A program made the translations under genes and the position numbers. From positions 1-34,162 of the forward strand of contig JACRAF010000024.1 in NCBI GenBank assembly GCA_016213505.1: DNA of 34,162 nucleotides, in the 5' to 3' direction. The DNA is from Devosia nanyangense. Its GTDB lineage: Bacteria > Pseudomonadota > Alphaproteobacteria > Rhizobiales > Devosiaceae. Below the pieces are notes generated by a model. That model was not told the origin of the DNA and ran no database searches. It saw only the letters and a program-made list of their open reading frames with translations. This document shows, in pieces, positions 23,917-32,753 of the stretch; positions within the stretch are counted from its first letter, which is position 1; every line of letters starts with the position of its first letter.

Positions 23917-24948
23917 TTAAGCCGCCCGGTCGAGTTCGACCCGCCACTCGCCGGTCGCCGCCAGCGAATTCATCCGCGCCCGGTGCGCAAACGCCGCCTG
24001 TGCGGCGGGAACGTTGGCCGCCTCACCGGCCCAGGCGAGCAGCGCCGCCGTCTGCAGCGCCCGGCCATAGGAAAAGGTCAGCGCCCAGGGCAGCGGCCCC
24101 ATCCGGTTCATGGCGGACAGATGCGCCGTCGCTGCCTCGTCCGATTGGCCGCCCGAGAGGAACGCGATCCCCGGTACCGTCGCCGGCACCTGCGCCTTCA
24201 GCACCTCGAGCGTCCGTCGCGCCACCTCGCCGACGCTCGGCCGCTCGGCCGACCGGATGCCGGGCAGCACCATGTTGGGCTTCAGCAGCATACCGCCGAG
24301 ATCGACGCCGGCGAGCCGCAATTCCTTGAACACGGTTTCGAGCGTCTCGCTCGTCACCTCGGCGCAGCGCTCGAGCGAATGATCGCCCGGCTCGCCGTCG
24401 GCCAGCACCTCGGGCTCCACCACCGGCACGATGCCGGCCTCCTGGCAGAGCGCCGCGTAGCGCGCCAGCACATGCGCGTTGGCACGGATGCCGTTGCGCG
24501 ACGGCGCGATATCGCTGACCGCGATCACGCCGCGCCATTTGGCGAACTTCGCCCCGACCTCGCGGTAGTGCGCCAGTCGCGCCCGCAGCCCGTCGAGTCC
24601 TTCGGTGATCTTTTCGCCCTGCGTCCCCGGCATCGCAAACGCCCCGCGATCGACCTTGATGCCCGGCAGCACGTCGGTCTCGGCCAGCAGCGTCACGAAC
24701 GGCGTTCCATCCGCGGCATTCTGCAGCAGCGTCTCCTCGGTGAGGATCACGCCCGAGATGTACTTGCTCATCGCCTCGCGCGAGCGGAACAGCATCTCGC
24801 GATAGTCGCGCCGCGTCTCGAGCGTCACCGGCAGGCCGATCACCGCAAAGCGCTTGGCAATGGTGCCCTCGGATTCATCTGCAGCGAGAATGCCCATGCC
24901 GGGCAGGACGAGCTTCTGCGCAACCTCGTTCAACGACGGCACGGGCAT
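23917..24948 (-). CDS. Class I fructose-bisphosphate aldolase
   Basis: This enzyme cleaves fructose-1,6-bisphosphate to dihydroxyacetone phosphate and glyceraldehyde-3-phosphate via a Schiff base. The 343-residue protein shows GMGILAADESEGTIAKRF, the LLKPNMVLPG segment carrying the Schiff-base lysine, and SGGQSDEAATAHLSAMN. These mark it as class I and metal-independent, the animal-like type, as in several alphaproteobacteria. The ATG at 24948 gives MPVPSLNEVAQKLV; an upstream in-frame stretch through pgk is rejected. It follows pgk by 74 bases that contain a 9-bp stem-loop, so expression may be tuned separately within the same transcript. Confidence 0.95.
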   Translation of the reverse strand: MPVPSLNEVAQKLVLPGMGILAADESEGTIAKRFAVIGLPVTLETRRDYREMLFRSREAMSKYISGVILTEETLLQNAADGTPFVTLLAETDVLPGIKVDRGAFAMPGTQGEKITEGLDGLRARLAHYREVGAKFAKWRGVIAVSDIAPSRNGIRANAHVLARYAALCQEAGIVPVVEPEVLADGEPGDHSLERCAEVTSETLETVFKELRLAGVDLGGMLLKPNMVLPGIRSAERPSVGEVARRTLEVLKAQVPATVPGIAFLSGGQSDEAATAHLSAMNRMGPLPWALTFSYGRALQTAALLAWAGEAANVPAAQAAFAHRARMNSLAATGEWRVELDRAA

Positions 24949-24989
24949 CTCCACGTTGGGACGGATGGACGATAGCCGGTGAAGCCCGT

Positions 24990-25022
24990 CCGGGCGATTG
25001 GACTTTGGGCTAGATCGCCCGG
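24990..25022. other. Intercistronic stem-loop between pgk and fba
   Basis: CCGGGCGAT (24990-24998) and ATCGCCCGG (25014-25022) are perfect 9-base arms around a 15-base loop. The right arm abuts the pgk stop codon. No T-run follows on the minus strand, so it is probably not an intrinsic terminator. It may act in mRNA processing or stability between the two cistrons. Confidence 0.6.
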
Positions 25023-26228
25023 CTAGGCCTTCAGCAGCGCCGCGACCCCCGGCAGGGTCTTGCCTTCCATCCATTCGAGAAACGCCCCGCCCGCCGTCGA
25101 CACGTAGGTGAAATCGTCCTTCGCGCCCGCCTGCGCCAGGGCCGAGACCGTATCGCCGCCGCCGGCGACCGAAACCAGCTTGCCCGCCTTGGTCCGCGCC
25201 GCGACGTATTTGGCGACCGCGTTGGTGCCGGCATCGAACGGCACCGTTTCGAACGCGCCCAGCGGTCCGTTCCAGACCAGTGTCGCGGCCTCGTCGATGG
25301 CGCCCTTGATGCGCTCGATCGATTGCGGCCCGATATCGAGGATCATGCCCTCGGGGTCCATCGCGTCGAGCCCGTAATGCTGGTGCGGCGCGTTCGCGGC
25401 GAAGGTCCAGGCCACCGTCGCGTCCACCGGCACGATCACCGCGCAACGCGCCTTCTCGGCCTTGCCCAGGATCGTCTCGACCGTATCGCCCATGTCATGC
25501 TCGGCCAGCGATTTACCGATGCCGATGCCCTTGGCGAGAAGAAACGTATTGGCCATCGCGCCGCCGATCACCAGCGCGTCGACGCGGCCCACCAGATTGC
25601 CGAGCAGCTCGAGCTTGGTCGAGACTTTCGCCCCTCCCACCACCGCGATCACCGGGCGCTTGGGGTTGCCGAGGCCCTTTTCCAGCGCCTCGAGTTCGGC
25701 CTGCATGGCGAGCCCCGCCGCCGAGGGCAGAAGGTGCGCCAGCGCCTCGGTCGAGGCATGGGCACGGTGCGCCGCCGAAAAGGCGTCGTTCACATAGACG
25801 TCGCCGAGCGAGGCCATGCGCTTGGCGAGCTCGGCGTCGTTCTTTTCCTCGCCCGGGTGGAAGCGGGTGTTTTCGAGCACCAGGATCGAGCCGGCCGGCG
25901 CCGACTCGATGGCGCGCCGCGCTTTGTCGACGTCGACCCAGTCGGTATCGACGAATCCGACCGGGTGCCCGGTGGCCTCGGCCACCGCGGGCACCACGGC
26001 CTCGAGCGAAAACGCTTTGTCGACCTTCCCCTTGGGCCGGCCGAAATGGCTGATCAGGATCGCCTTGCCACCGCCCTTGGTGATCTCGCGGATGGTCGGC
26101 ACGATCCGCTCGATGCGCGTCGCGTCGGAAACCTTGCCGTCCACCACCGGGACGTTGAGATCGGCGCGCAGCAGCACGCGCTTGTTCTTGAAATCGAGGC
26201 TGTCGATGGTCTTGAACGAGGCGCTCAT
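25023..26228 (-). CDS. pgk: Phosphoglycerate kinase
   Basis: Phosphoglycerate kinase interconverts 1,3-bisphosphoglycerate and 3-phosphoglycerate with ATP formation. The 401-residue protein has the signatures [39 protein letters not shown] and [15 protein letters not shown], and the C-terminal [14 protein letters not shown]. It is of normal length. The gene belongs with gap, tkt and fba in a minus-strand glycolytic cluster. A VOC-fold gene transcribed the other way occupies the gap to the upstream gap gene, so pgk has either its own promoter in 26229-26296 or read-through from gap. Confidence 0.98.
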   Translation of the reverse strand: MSASFKTIDSLDFKNKRVLLRADLNVPVVDGKVSDATRIERIVPTIREITKGGGKAILISHFGRPKGKVDKAFSLEAVVPAVAEATGHPVGFVDTDWVDVDKARRAIESAPAGSILVLENTRFHPGEEKNDAELAKRMASLGDVYVNDAFSAAHRAHASTEALAHLLPSAAGLAMQAELEALEKGLGNPKRPVIAVVGGAKVSTKLELLGNLVGRVDALVIGGAMANTFLLAKGIGIGKSLAEHDMGDTVETILGKAEKARCAVIVPVDATVAWTFAANAPHQHYGLDAMDPEGMILDIGPQSIERIKGAIDEAATLVWNGPLGAFETVPFDAGTNAVAKYVAARTKAGKLVSVAGGGDTVSALAQAGAKDDFTYVSTAGGAFLEWMEGKTLPGVAALLKA

Positions 26229-26296
26229 GGCAAGTCCTGCTGCGGTTGGAGTGGATGTCTGCTATTCACTCTATCACTCGGAATCGGGAGATATTG

Positions 26297-26695
26297 ATGG
26301 AACTCAAACGCGGCCGGATGATCGATCACCTGCATCTGCGCACCCGCAATCTCGACGCCAGCCGGCGCTTCTACGCCGCCGTACTGGCCTCGCTCGGCAT
26401 CCCGCTGATCGACGGCGGCAACCATTTCTTCGCCGATGAGCTGTGGGTCGATGTCGGCGAGCAATCGAGCCATGTGCACTTCGCCTTCCAGGCCGCCGAT
26501 CACGCCGCGGTGGATCGCTGGTACGCGGCGGGCCTCGCCGCCGGCGGACGCGACAACGGCCCTCCCGGCGACCGTCCCTACCATCCCGGCTACTACGCCG
26601 CGTTTCTCCTGGATCCCGACGGCAACAATGTCGAAGCGGTCCATCACGGCCCCGCCAAGCGCTCGGCGGAGGCCGTGACGATCTCCTTCGGCTAA
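26297..26695 (+). CDS. VOC-fold (glyoxalase/bleomycin-resistance type) protein
   Basis: This 132-residue protein has the vicinal-oxygen-chelate pattern: [23 protein letters not shown] at the start (split: [13 protein letters not shown] and [10 protein letters not shown]), with His in DHLHL as a likely metal ligand, then [10 protein letters not shown], and [21 protein letters not shown] with the second His/Glu ligands. Substrate is unknown; family members include glyoxalases, dioxygenases and resistance proteins. GGGAG is 7 bases before the ATG at 26297. It is oriented opposite to the glycolytic genes on both sides, and its TAA stop overlaps the gap stop codon (CTAA at 26692-26695). Confidence 0.88.
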   Translation: MELKRGRMIDHLHLRTRNLDASRRFYAAVLASLGIPLIDGGNHFFADELWVDVGEQSSHVHFAFQAADHAAVDRWYAAGLAAGGRDNGPPGDRPYHPGYYAAFLLDPDGNNVEAVHHGPAKRSAEAVTISFG

Positions 26696-27699
26696 AGCGT
26701 CTTGGCCAGCGCCGCGGTCACATCGACCATGCGGTTCGAGAACCCCCACTCGTTGTCGTACCAGCCCAGGATGTTGACGAAGTTGCCGTCCATCACCTTG
26801 GTCTGGTCGATCAGGATCGTCGCCGAATGCGGGTCGTGATTGAGGTCGCTCGACACCAGCGGGTGACGCGTGAACGTCATCACGCCCTTGAGCTTGCCTT
26901 CGGACGCCGCGATCAGCGCGTCGTTGACCTCCTCTACCGTGGTCTTGCGCTTGGAGATGAACTTCAGGTCCACGAGCGACACGTTCGGGGTCGGCACGCG
27001 GATCGAGATACCGTCGAGCTTGCCCTTGAGTTCGGGCAGCACGAGACCGATCGCCTTGGCGGCGCCGGTCGATGTCGGGATCTGGCTGAGCGCCGCGGCG
27101 CGGGCGCGATAGAGGTCCTTGTGCATGGTATCGAGCGTCGGCTGGTCGCCGGTGTAGGAATGGATGGTGGTCATCATTCCCTTCTCGATGCCGACCAGCT
27201 CGTTCATGATCATCGCCATCGGCGCGAGGCAATTGGTCGTGCACGAGCCGTTCGAAATGACGACGTGCTCCTTGCGCAGCTTGTCGTGGTTGATGCCGTA
27301 GACCACCGTCAGGTCGGCGCCGTCGGCCGGAGCCGAGACGATCACCTTCTTGGCGCCCGCGGTCAGATGCGCCGAGGCCTTCTCCTTGGAGGTGAAGATG
27401 CCGGTGCATTCGAGCACGATGTCGACGCCCAGTTCCTTGTGCGGCAGCTGCGAAGGGTCCTTCACCGCCGTCACCTTGAACGAGCCGTCGCCGGCATTGA
27501 TCATGTCGCCCTTGACCGTCACCTCGTGCGGGAAGCGGCCATGCACGCTGTCGTAGCGCAAGAGGTGGGCATTGGTCTCGACCGGCCCCAGGTCGTTGAC
27601 GGTGACGATCTCGAAATCGTCGCGGCCGCTTTCGATCATGGCGCGCAGGATGTTGCGCCCGATGCGGCCAAAACCATTGATTGCGACGCGAGTTGCCAT
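26692..27699 (-). CDS. gap: Type I glyceraldehyde-3-phosphate dehydrogenase
   Basis: This enzyme oxidatively phosphorylates glyceraldehyde-3-phosphate with NAD. The 335-residue protein has the N-terminal Rossmann motif [12 protein letters not shown] and the active-site [12 protein letters not shown] with Cys153; the commoner string has Ala where Gly151 is here. [20 protein letters not shown] is typical. The ATG at 27699 has GGAAGG nearby and precedes the conserved start. It follows tkt by 37 bases, so the two are probably an operon. Its stop codon overlaps that of the opposite-strand VOC gene. Confidence 0.97.
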   Translation of the reverse strand: MATRVAINGFGRIGRNILRAMIESGRDDFEIVTVNDLGPVETNAHLLRYDSVHGRFPHEVTVKGDMINAGDGSFKVTAVKDPSQLPHKELGVDIVLECTGIFTSKEKASAHLTAGAKKVIVSAPADGADLTVVYGINHDKLRKEHVVISNGSCTTNCLAPMAMIMNELVGIEKGMMTTIHSYTGDQPTLDTMHKDLYRARAAALSQIPTSTGAAKAIGLVLPELKGKLDGISIRVPTPNVSLVDLKFISKRKTTVEEVNDALIAASEGKLKGVMTFTRHPLVSSDLNHDPHSATILIDQTKVMDGNFVNILGWYDNEWGFSNRMVDVTAALAKTL

Positions 27700-27736
27700 G
27701 GAAGGCTCCTTGAAAAGTCTGGAGGAAATCTGCGTT

Positions 27737-29716
27737 CTACAGTTGCGCCGTGACGGCTTCAACCACGCCCTTTGGCGTGATGCCGAAGTAGTCGTAGAGC
27801 TGCTCGGCCGGGGCGCTGGCGCCGAACGAGTGCATGCCGATGAAGCGCCCCTTTTCGCCCAGGAGCTTGACCCAGCTCAAGCCGATCCCGGCCTCGATGG
27901 CGACGCGCGCCTTCGGCTTGCCGACAACGCTCGCCTTGTAGGCGTCGGTCTGCGCCTCGAAGGTCTCGAGCGACGGCACCGAAACGACCTTTGCCGAAAT
28001 GCCCTTCTCCTTGAGGAGCGCCAGCGCCTCGACCGCGATGGCGACTTCCGAGCCCGTGGCGAAGATCACCGCATCGGCAGTGCTGTCGCCGGCGATGACA
28101 TAGGCGCCCTTCGCCGAGAGATTCTCTTTGGTGTACTCGGTGCGCAGCGCCGGCAGGTTCTGGCGGCTGAGCGCGAGGATCGACGGCTTGTCCTTGGTCT
28201 CGAGCGCCAGCTGCCAGCATTCGAGCGTTTCAACCGCATCGGCCGGACGGAACACCAGGAGGTTCGGGATCGCCCTCAGCGTGGCCAGATGCTCGACCGG
28301 CTGGTGCGTCGGCCCGTCTTCGCCGAGCCCGATCGAGTCATGCGTCATGACGTAGATGACGCGCTGGCCCATGATCGCGCTCAGCCGGATCGCCGGCCGC
28401 GCATAGTCGGTGAACACCAGGAACGTACCGCCATAAGGGATCAGCCCCTTGTGCAGCGCCATGCCGTTCATGATCGCCGCCATGCCGTGCTCGCGGATGC
28501 CGTAGCGCATGTAGCGGCCGGTGCGGTCGGTCTCGGTGAAGGGCAGCGTTTCCGCCGTGTTGGTGAGGTTCGAGCCGGTGAGGTCGGCCGAGCCGCCCAC
28601 CGTCTCGGGCGTATTCGCATTGATCACATCGAGCGCCATCTGGCTCGATTTGCGCGTCGCCACCTTCGGCTTGTCGGCGCTGAGCTTCTGCTTGTAGGCA
28701 TCGAGCGCCCCGCCGAGCCCCTGGGGCAGATCGCCGCTCAGCCGCCGCTCGAATTCGCCGCGCTTGCCGGCGTCCATCGTCCCCAGCCGCCCCTGCCACG
28801 CACCGACGGCATTGGCCGAACGCGTCCCCGCCGCCCGCCACGCATCGAGCGTGCCCGTCGGGATTTCGAACGCCGGATAGGTGATGCCGAGTGCTTCTTT
28901 CGCAGCCGCCAGCTCTTCCTTGCCGAGCGGCGAACCGTGCACCTTCTCGGTGCCCTGCTTCTTGGGGGCACCGAAGCCGATGGTGGTCTTGGCTGCGATC
29001 AGTAGTGGCCGCGTGCTCTTCCTCGCATCGATCAGCGCCCTCTCGACCGCCGCCTGGTCGTGTCCGTCGATCGAGACGGTGTTCCAACCCGAGGCCTCGA
29101 AGCGCTTGAGCTGATCGGTCGAGTCGGCGTTCGACACCTTGCCGTCGATGGTGATGCCGTTGTTGTCCCAGATCACCGTCAGCTTGTTGAGGTTGAGGTG
29201 CCCGGCCAGCGAGATCGCCTCCTGCGAAATCCCCTCCATCAGGCAGCCGTCGCCGGCCAGCACCCAGGTGTGGTGGTCGACGACGTCGCCGCCGAACTCC
29301 GCGGCAAGCTTGGCTTCCGCCACCGCCATGCCGACGGCATTGGCGATGCCCTGCCCGAGCGGGCCGGTGGTCGTCTCGATCCCCTTGAGGAAGTGGTATT
29401 CCGGATGTCCGGCGGTCTTTGATCCCAGCTGCCGGAAGTTCTTGAGCTGATCGATCGTCGCGTCCTCATAGCCCAGCAGGTACAGCGAGGCGTAGAGCAG
29501 CATCGAGCCGTGGCCGGCCGAGAGCACGAACCGGTCGCGGTCCGGCCAGGCCGGGTTTTTCGGGTCGAACTTCATGATTTTGGTGAACAGGACCGTCGCG
29601 ATGTCGGCGCAGCCCATCGGCAGGCCCGGATGGCCCGAATTGGCCTTTTCCACCGCGTCCATGGCAAGAGAACGAATGGCGTTGGCCATTTCGTCTTCGG
29701 TCTTTGAATTGGTCAT
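27737..29716 (-). CDS. tkt: Transketolase
   Basis: Transketolase transfers two-carbon units between sugar phosphates in the pentose-phosphate pathway, using thiamine diphosphate and Mg. The 659-residue protein is of normal length, with [21 protein letters not shown], the thiamine-binding [13 protein letters not shown], the pyrimidine-domain [15 protein letters not shown], and [20 protein letters not shown]. The ATG at 29716 leads directly to [16 protein letters not shown]. It is the first gene of the cluster tkt-gap-pgk-fba. No CbbR-type regulator or RuBisCO gene is in the window, so a Calvin-cycle role is not supported. Confidence 0.98.
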   Translation of the reverse strand: MTNSKTEDEMANAIRSLAMDAVEKANSGHPGLPMGCADIATVLFTKIMKFDPKNPAWPDRDRFVLSAGHGSMLLYASLYLLGYEDATIDQLKNFRQLGSKTAGHPEYHFLKGIETTTGPLGQGIANAVGMAVAEAKLAAEFGGDVVDHHTWVLAGDGCLMEGISQEAISLAGHLNLNKLTVIWDNNGITIDGKVSNADSTDQLKRFEASGWNTVSIDGHDQAAVERALIDARKSTRPLLIAAKTTIGFGAPKKQGTEKVHGSPLGKEELAAAKEALGITYPAFEIPTGTLDAWRAAGTRSANAVGAWQGRLGTMDAGKRGEFERRLSGDLPQGLGGALDAYKQKLSADKPKVATRKSSQMALDVINANTPETVGGSADLTGSNLTNTAETLPFTETDRTGRYMRYGIREHGMAAIMNGMALHKGLIPYGGTFLVFTDYARPAIRLSAIMGQRVIYVMTHDSIGLGEDGPTHQPVEHLATLRAIPNLLVFRPADAVETLECWQLALETKDKPSILALSRQNLPALRTEYTKENLSAKGAYVIAGDSTADAVIFATGSEVAIAVEALALLKEKGISAKVVSVPSLETFEAQTDAYKASVVGKPKARVAIEAGIGLSWVKLLGEKGRFIGMHSFGASAPAEQLYDYFGITPKGVVEAVTAQL

Positions 29717-29806
29717 GAACTCCGCTCGTGTCTTGAGATTTTCGGGGGCTGGAAGGGCCGGAAAACCAGCCTCCCCCAAGGCGGCACTTGGCTTAACAGG
29801 TTCGCT

Positions 29807-29834
29807 TTGCCTGTCAATGACAGCGCTCTATAGT
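29807..29834 (+). promoter_or_regulatory. Divergent promoter region of tkt and the DUF4164-zapA genes
   Basis: On the plus strand, TTGCCT (29807-29812), 16 bases, and TATAGT (29829-29834) form a good promoter for the DUF4164-zapA unit. The palindrome CTGTCA-A-TGACAG (29811-29823) lies within it. Its reverse strand gives a consensus -35, TTGACA (29817-29812), pointing toward tkt, but the matching -10 is weak. The overlap suggests the two directions may compete or share a regulator. Confidence 0.55.
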
Positions 29835-29861
29835 GGTCCGGCGTGATTTGCAGGCGGGCCA

Positions 29862-30137
29862 ATGAGCGAAATCGAGGATACCTATGAGGCTGCGGCCGAA
29901 CGTCTCGACCGCGCCTTCCAACGTCTCGATGCGAGCGTGCGCAGCCTGAACGGTCGCATGCGCACCCATGCCCGCATCGAAGCCGACACCCAGAAGCTGC
30001 TCGCCGAGCGCGCCAAATTCGCCAGCGAGCTCGATAAGGTTTCGGCCAAGGCCAAGCGCCTCGACGACGGCGCGGCGGAAGTCGCGCGGCGGCTGGTCGC
30101 GGCCATGGAAACCGTCAACGACGTGCTCGCAAAATGA
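29862..30137 (+). CDS. DUF4164 family coiled-coil protein
   Basis: This 91-residue protein is almost entirely helical with heptad-like Leu/Ala spacing (AAERLDRAFQRLDASVRSLNGRM, split: AAERLDRAFQ and RLDASVRSLNGRM). It matches the small DUF4164 proteins that precede zapA in many Hyphomicrobiales. It has no signal or membrane segment. Its position, 10 bases before zapA, suggests a role linked to cell division, but no function is established to my knowledge. Confidence 0.85.
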   Translation: MSEIEDTYEAAAERLDRAFQRLDASVRSLNGRMRTHARIEADTQKLLAERAKFASELDKVSAKAKRLDDGAAEVARRLVAAMETVNDVLAK

Positions 30138-30147
30138 AGGCTCTGCC

Positions 30148-30522
30148 ATGCCCGAGGTAAATGTCGAAATCGACGGCAAGAAATACCGCATGGCCTGCGA
30201 GGAGGGCCAGGAGCAGCACCTGCTCGGGCTCGCCCATCGCTTCAACACCCACGTCGTCAGCCTGCGCGGCCATTTCGGCGAGATCGGCGACAACCGGCTG
30301 GTGGTGATGGCCGGCATCGCCGTGCTCGACGAGCTGGCCGAGGCCGAACGTCGCATCGAGGCGCTCAAGGGCGACATCGCCGAATTGACCACCGCCGGGC
30401 GCGAGTTGACCCTCGAGGCCGAGGAGCTCGAGCGCAAATTCGCCAAGCGCCTCGCCGACGCCGCCCGCAAGGTCGAGGCCATCGCCACCGCCATCGACGA
30501 GACCGGGGCGCCTGCCGCCTGA
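30148..30522 (+). CDS. zapA: Cell division protein ZapA
   Basis: ZapA binds FtsZ and promotes bundling of FtsZ filaments at the division ring. The 124-residue protein has the N-terminal domain VNVEIDGKKYRMACEEGQEQHLLGLAHRFN (split: VNVEIDGKKYRMACEEG and QEQHLLGLAHRFN), then LVVMAGIAVLDELAEAERRI, and a long C-terminal coiled coil, as expected. zapA upstream of 6S RNA and a 5-formyl-THF cyclo-ligase gene is a widespread arrangement. Here a parDE module lies between zapA and 6S RNA, with its operator starting at the first base after the zapA stop codon. Confidence 0.95.
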   Translation: MPEVNVEIDGKKYRMACEEGQEQHLLGLAHRFNTHVVSLRGHFGEIGDNRLVVMAGIAVLDELAEAERRIEALKGDIAELTTAGRELTLEAEELERKFAKRLADAARKVEAIATAIDETGAPAA

Positions 30523-30551
30523 TTGGCAAACTTTGCCAAAGATGCTATCTC
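30523..30551 (+). promoter_or_regulatory. Operator palindrome and promoter of the parDE module
   Basis: TTGGCAAA-C-TTTGCCAA (30523-30539) is a perfect palindrome with 8-base arms. TTGGCA (30523-30528) can act as -35, with TATCTC (30546-30551) as -10 at 17-base spacing. A GGAG ribosome-binding site precedes the parD ATG. ParD proteins repress such operators; binding here is inferred. Confidence 0.75.
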
Positions 30552-30571
30552 GGAGTCGAAGGAGATCTCCG

Positions 30572-30835
30572 ATGGCCACGATGAACGTATCTTTGCCCGA
30601 CGAAATGAAGGAATGGGCCGAAGCCCAGACCACAAACGGCAACTACGCCAACGTCAGCGATTATGTCCGCGATCTGATACGCCGCGATATCAAGCGCACC
30701 GAGGGCATTGCCCGGCTTCAAGCCGAAGTCGATAAGGGCCGCGCAGGCCCATTCCGCGACTTCAATGCGGAGCAATTGTTGACCGAAGTTAAGCAGCACA
30801 CCAAGGGGGCTCTGAAGAACAGCGATGCTGCTTAG
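30572..30835 (+). CDS. parD: ParD-family antitoxin
   Basis: This 87-residue protein is a ribbon-helix-helix antitoxin. MATMNVSLPDEMKEWAEAQ forms the DNA-binding strand and first helix, followed by YANVSDYVRDLIRRD as the second helix. The C-terminal tail (AEQLLTEVKQHTKGALKN) should wrap the toxin. GGAGATCTCC lies 1 base before the ATG at 30572, and its GGAG gives an 8-base spacing; this supports that start over an in-frame ATG 39 bases upstream. It overlaps parE by 11 bases. Confidence 0.93.
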   Translation: MATMNVSLPDEMKEWAEAQTTNGNYANVSDYVRDLIRRDIKRTEGIARLQAEVDKGRAGPFRDFNAEQLLTEVKQHTKGALKNSDAA

Positions 30836-31112
30836 CATCTCGGACGGCGCAAGACACGACCTCAATGAGTTGCACCTCTATGGCGTGCAACACTACGGAG
30901 AGCATGCGGCAGACGCCTACGTCGATGCACTTGTCTTGGCGATGGAAAAGATCGCGGAGTGGCCGTTGGCTGCGCGCCTCAGGGCCGAAATCCGCCCGCC
31001 GGTGCGGCTGGCCGCGTATGCCGCCCACAATATCCTGTACGACCTCTCCGATGACACCGTGCAAATCCTTCGCGTTCTCCACCACAGTGCGGACTGGATA
31101 AACTCCCTCTAG
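30825..31112 (+). CDS. parE: ParE-family toxin
   Basis: This 95-residue protein belongs to the RelE/ParE superfamily. The segments LLSISDGARHDLNELHLYGV and VRLAAYAAHNILYDLSDDTVQILRVLHH (split: VRLAAYAAHNILYDLSD and DTVQILRVLHH), with a final W, are typical of ParE. ParE proteins often inhibit DNA gyrase, although this is not general. The TAG stop is at 31110-31112, and the 6S RNA promoter -35 begins 2 bases later. Confidence 0.92.
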   Translation: MLLSISDGARHDLNELHLYGVQHYGEHAADAYVDALVLAMEKIAEWPLAARLRAEIRPPVRLAAYAAHNILYDLSDDTVQILRVLHHSADWINSL

Positions 31113-31114
31113 AT

Positions 31115-31144
31115 TTGCTTCCCCCGCCCATCCTCCCTATATTG
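31115..31144 (+). promoter_or_regulatory. Promoter of 6S RNA
   Basis: TTGCTT (31115-31120), an 18-base spacer and TATATT (31139-31144) precede the 6S RNA. The expected start is about 31150. The promoter directly follows the parE stop codon, so the parDE module was fitted in without removing it. Confidence 0.6.
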
Positions 31145-31147
31145 CCC

Positions 31148-31300
31148 TCGCTGCCCGGTGCGTGTGGATCATCAATATCCCCGGGGCCTTATCGATCCTT
31201 AAGGGAGCTGTCCCTGACCGGACCCGTGGGTTCGGACATACGGCGCCCACCTACGTCAGTAGGTTCCCGGGATCGCATATCCCACGGCCAGGGCGGCACC
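31148..31300 (+). ncRNA. ssrS: 6S RNA
   Basis: 6S RNA mimics an open promoter and sequesters the sigma-70 RNA polymerase holoenzyme. The assignment rests on position, just upstream of the 5-formyl-THF cyclo-ligase gene and downstream of zapA, and on sequence. The 5' part (CTGCCCGGTGCGTGTGGAT near 31151-31169) can pair imperfectly with the 3' part (ATCCCACGGCCAGGGCGGCA near 31279-31298). Complementary stretches such as CCCCGGGG near 31179-31186 add inner pairing, leaving a large central region between. Length is about 150 bases. Ends are approximate; the processing sites cannot be seen. Confidence 0.78.
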
Positions 31301-31322
31301 TGAATTATCGCGAGTAGAGCGC

Positions 31323-31913
31323 TTGGCCGATCCGAAGATAGAAGAGGCGAAGGCCGCGCTGCGGCTCAAGGCCCGCTCCACCCGCGCCGCCATTGCCAAT
31401 TCCAGCCGTGTCGCCGCGGCCAAGGCGGTTGCCGGCCACTTCTTCGATGCCGTCCCCCTCGCGCCCCGCGACATCGTCGCCGGCTATTGGCGGATCAAGG
31501 ACGAGATGGACTGCCAGCCCATCCTCATCCGCCTGATGGACTCCTTCCAGCCGGTCTGCCTGCCGGTCGTCCTCGGCGACGAGGAGCCGCTTGAGCTTCG
31601 CCTCTGGGAACAGGGCGCGGCGCTCTATGAGGCCGGTTTCGGCACCCTCGCACCGTCGGAACTGTCCCCGCAGGTCGAGCCTGACGTCATTATCATGCCG
31701 CTCCTCGGCTTCGACAAGCGCGGCACCCGCCTCGGCTATGGCGGTGGCTACTACGATCGCACGCTGGTGCGCCTCGGCAAGAAGCCCCGTCTCGTCGGCA
31801 TCGCTTTCGCGGCGCAGGAACTCGACGCGATCCCGCGCGAACCCCACGACGTTCCGCTCGACGTGATCGTCACCGAACAGGGCGCCCGCAGCTTCGAGCA
31901 CGCATCGGCATGA
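31323..31913 (+). CDS. 5-formyltetrahydrofolate cyclo-ligase
   Basis: This enzyme converts 5-formyl-THF to 5,10-methenyl-THF with ATP. The 196-residue protein starts with a KxxLRxxARSTRAAI-like helix and has the diagnostic C-terminal GFDKRGTRLGYGGGYYDRTL loop that binds folate and ATP. The start is a TTG at 31323, as no ATG or GTG in frame precedes the conserved N-terminus. It lies 22 bases after the predicted 6S RNA end, so part of its message may be co-transcribed with 6S RNA, as reported in other bacteria. It overlaps the next gene by ATGA. Confidence 0.95.
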   Translation: MADPKIEEAKAALRLKARSTRAAIANSSRVAAAKAVAGHFFDAVPLAPRDIVAGYWRIKDEMDCQPILIRLMDSFQPVCLPVVLGDEEPLELRLWEQGAALYEAGFGTLAPSELSPQVEPDVIIMPLLGFDKRGTRLGYGGGYYDRTLVRLGKKPRLVGIAFAAQELDAIPREPHDVPLDVIVTEQGARSFEHASA

Positions 31914-32725
31914 GACTCCTGTTTCTGGGCGACGTGGTCGGCCGCTCCGGCCGCGATGCCATCACCGAACGCCTGCCGGGCCTCATCGCTGACTACGCCT
32001 TCGATTTCGTCATCATCAACGGCGAGAACGCCAGCCACGGCCGCGGCCTCACCGAGCCGCACTTCGCCGAATTGCGCGCCGCCGGCGCCGACGCCGTGAC
32101 ACTGGGCGATCACGCCTGGGACCAGCGCGACACCCAGAGCTACATCGCCCGCGAGCCGACCCTGCTCCGCCCCATCAACATGTCCGACGCCGCCCCCGGA
32201 CGCGGCGCCAATCTCATCGAGGGCCGCAACGGCCATCGCGTCCTCGTCGTCAACGCGCTCGGCCGCGTCTTCATGGACCCCATCGACGACCCATTCCGCG
32301 CCGTCGAAGCCGCCATCGCCGCGTGCCCGCTGGGCGAGCAGACCGACGCCGTGATCGTCGATTTCCACACCGAGGCCACATCCGAAATCCAGGCCATGGG
32401 GTTCTTCCTCGATGGCCGCGCCAGCCTCGTCGTCGGCACCCACACCCACATCCCCACCGCCGATGCCCGCATCCTCAAATCCGGCACCGCGCTGATGGCG
32501 GACGCCGGCATGTGCGGCGATTTCGATTCGATCATCGGCGTCGAGCAGGAGGAGCCGCTCAACCGCTTCTTGACCGGCATCCCCCAGGGCCGCTTCACCC
32601 CGGCCGAGGGCGAGGCGACGCTGTGCGGCATCGCCATCGAGACCGACGCGACGTCCGGTCTGGTGACGCGTCTCAGCCCCGTCCGCATCGGCGGCACCCT
32701 CAGCCAGGCGCTGCCGCAATTCTGA
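31910..32725 (+). CDS. YmdB-family metallophosphoesterase (TIGR00282)
   Basis: This 271-residue protein is a calcineurin-like phosphoesterase: MRLLFLGDVVGRSGRDAI, IINGENASHG, TLGDHAWDQRD, IVDFHTEATSE and VGTHTHIPTADARIL carry the metal-binding Asp, Asn and His residues. B. subtilis YmdB acts on cyclic nucleotides and affects biofilm choice; in alphaproteobacteria the gene often follows the 5-formyl-THF cyclo-ligase gene, as here (4-base overlap). The exact substrate is not established from sequence. Confidence 0.93.
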   Translation: MRLLFLGDVVGRSGRDAITERLPGLIADYAFDFVIINGENASHGRGLTEPHFAELRAAGADAVTLGDHAWDQRDTQSYIAREPTLLRPINMSDAAPGRGANLIEGRNGHRVLVVNALGRVFMDPIDDPFRAVEAAIAACPLGEQTDAVIVDFHTEATSEIQAMGFFLDGRASLVVGTHTHIPTADARILKSGTALMADAGMCGDFDSIIGVEQEEPLNRFLTGIPQGRFTPAEGEATLCGIAIETDATSGLVTRLSPVRIGGTLSQALPQF

Positions 32726-32753
32726 CTTCAACCGACCAGCACGGAAGAGAGCG

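Noticed and set aside
27737..29716. Calvin-cycle operon
   Set aside because: tkt, gap, pgk and fba also serve glycolysis and the pentose-phosphate pathway. No RuBisCO, phosphoribulokinase or CbbR-like gene is in the window.
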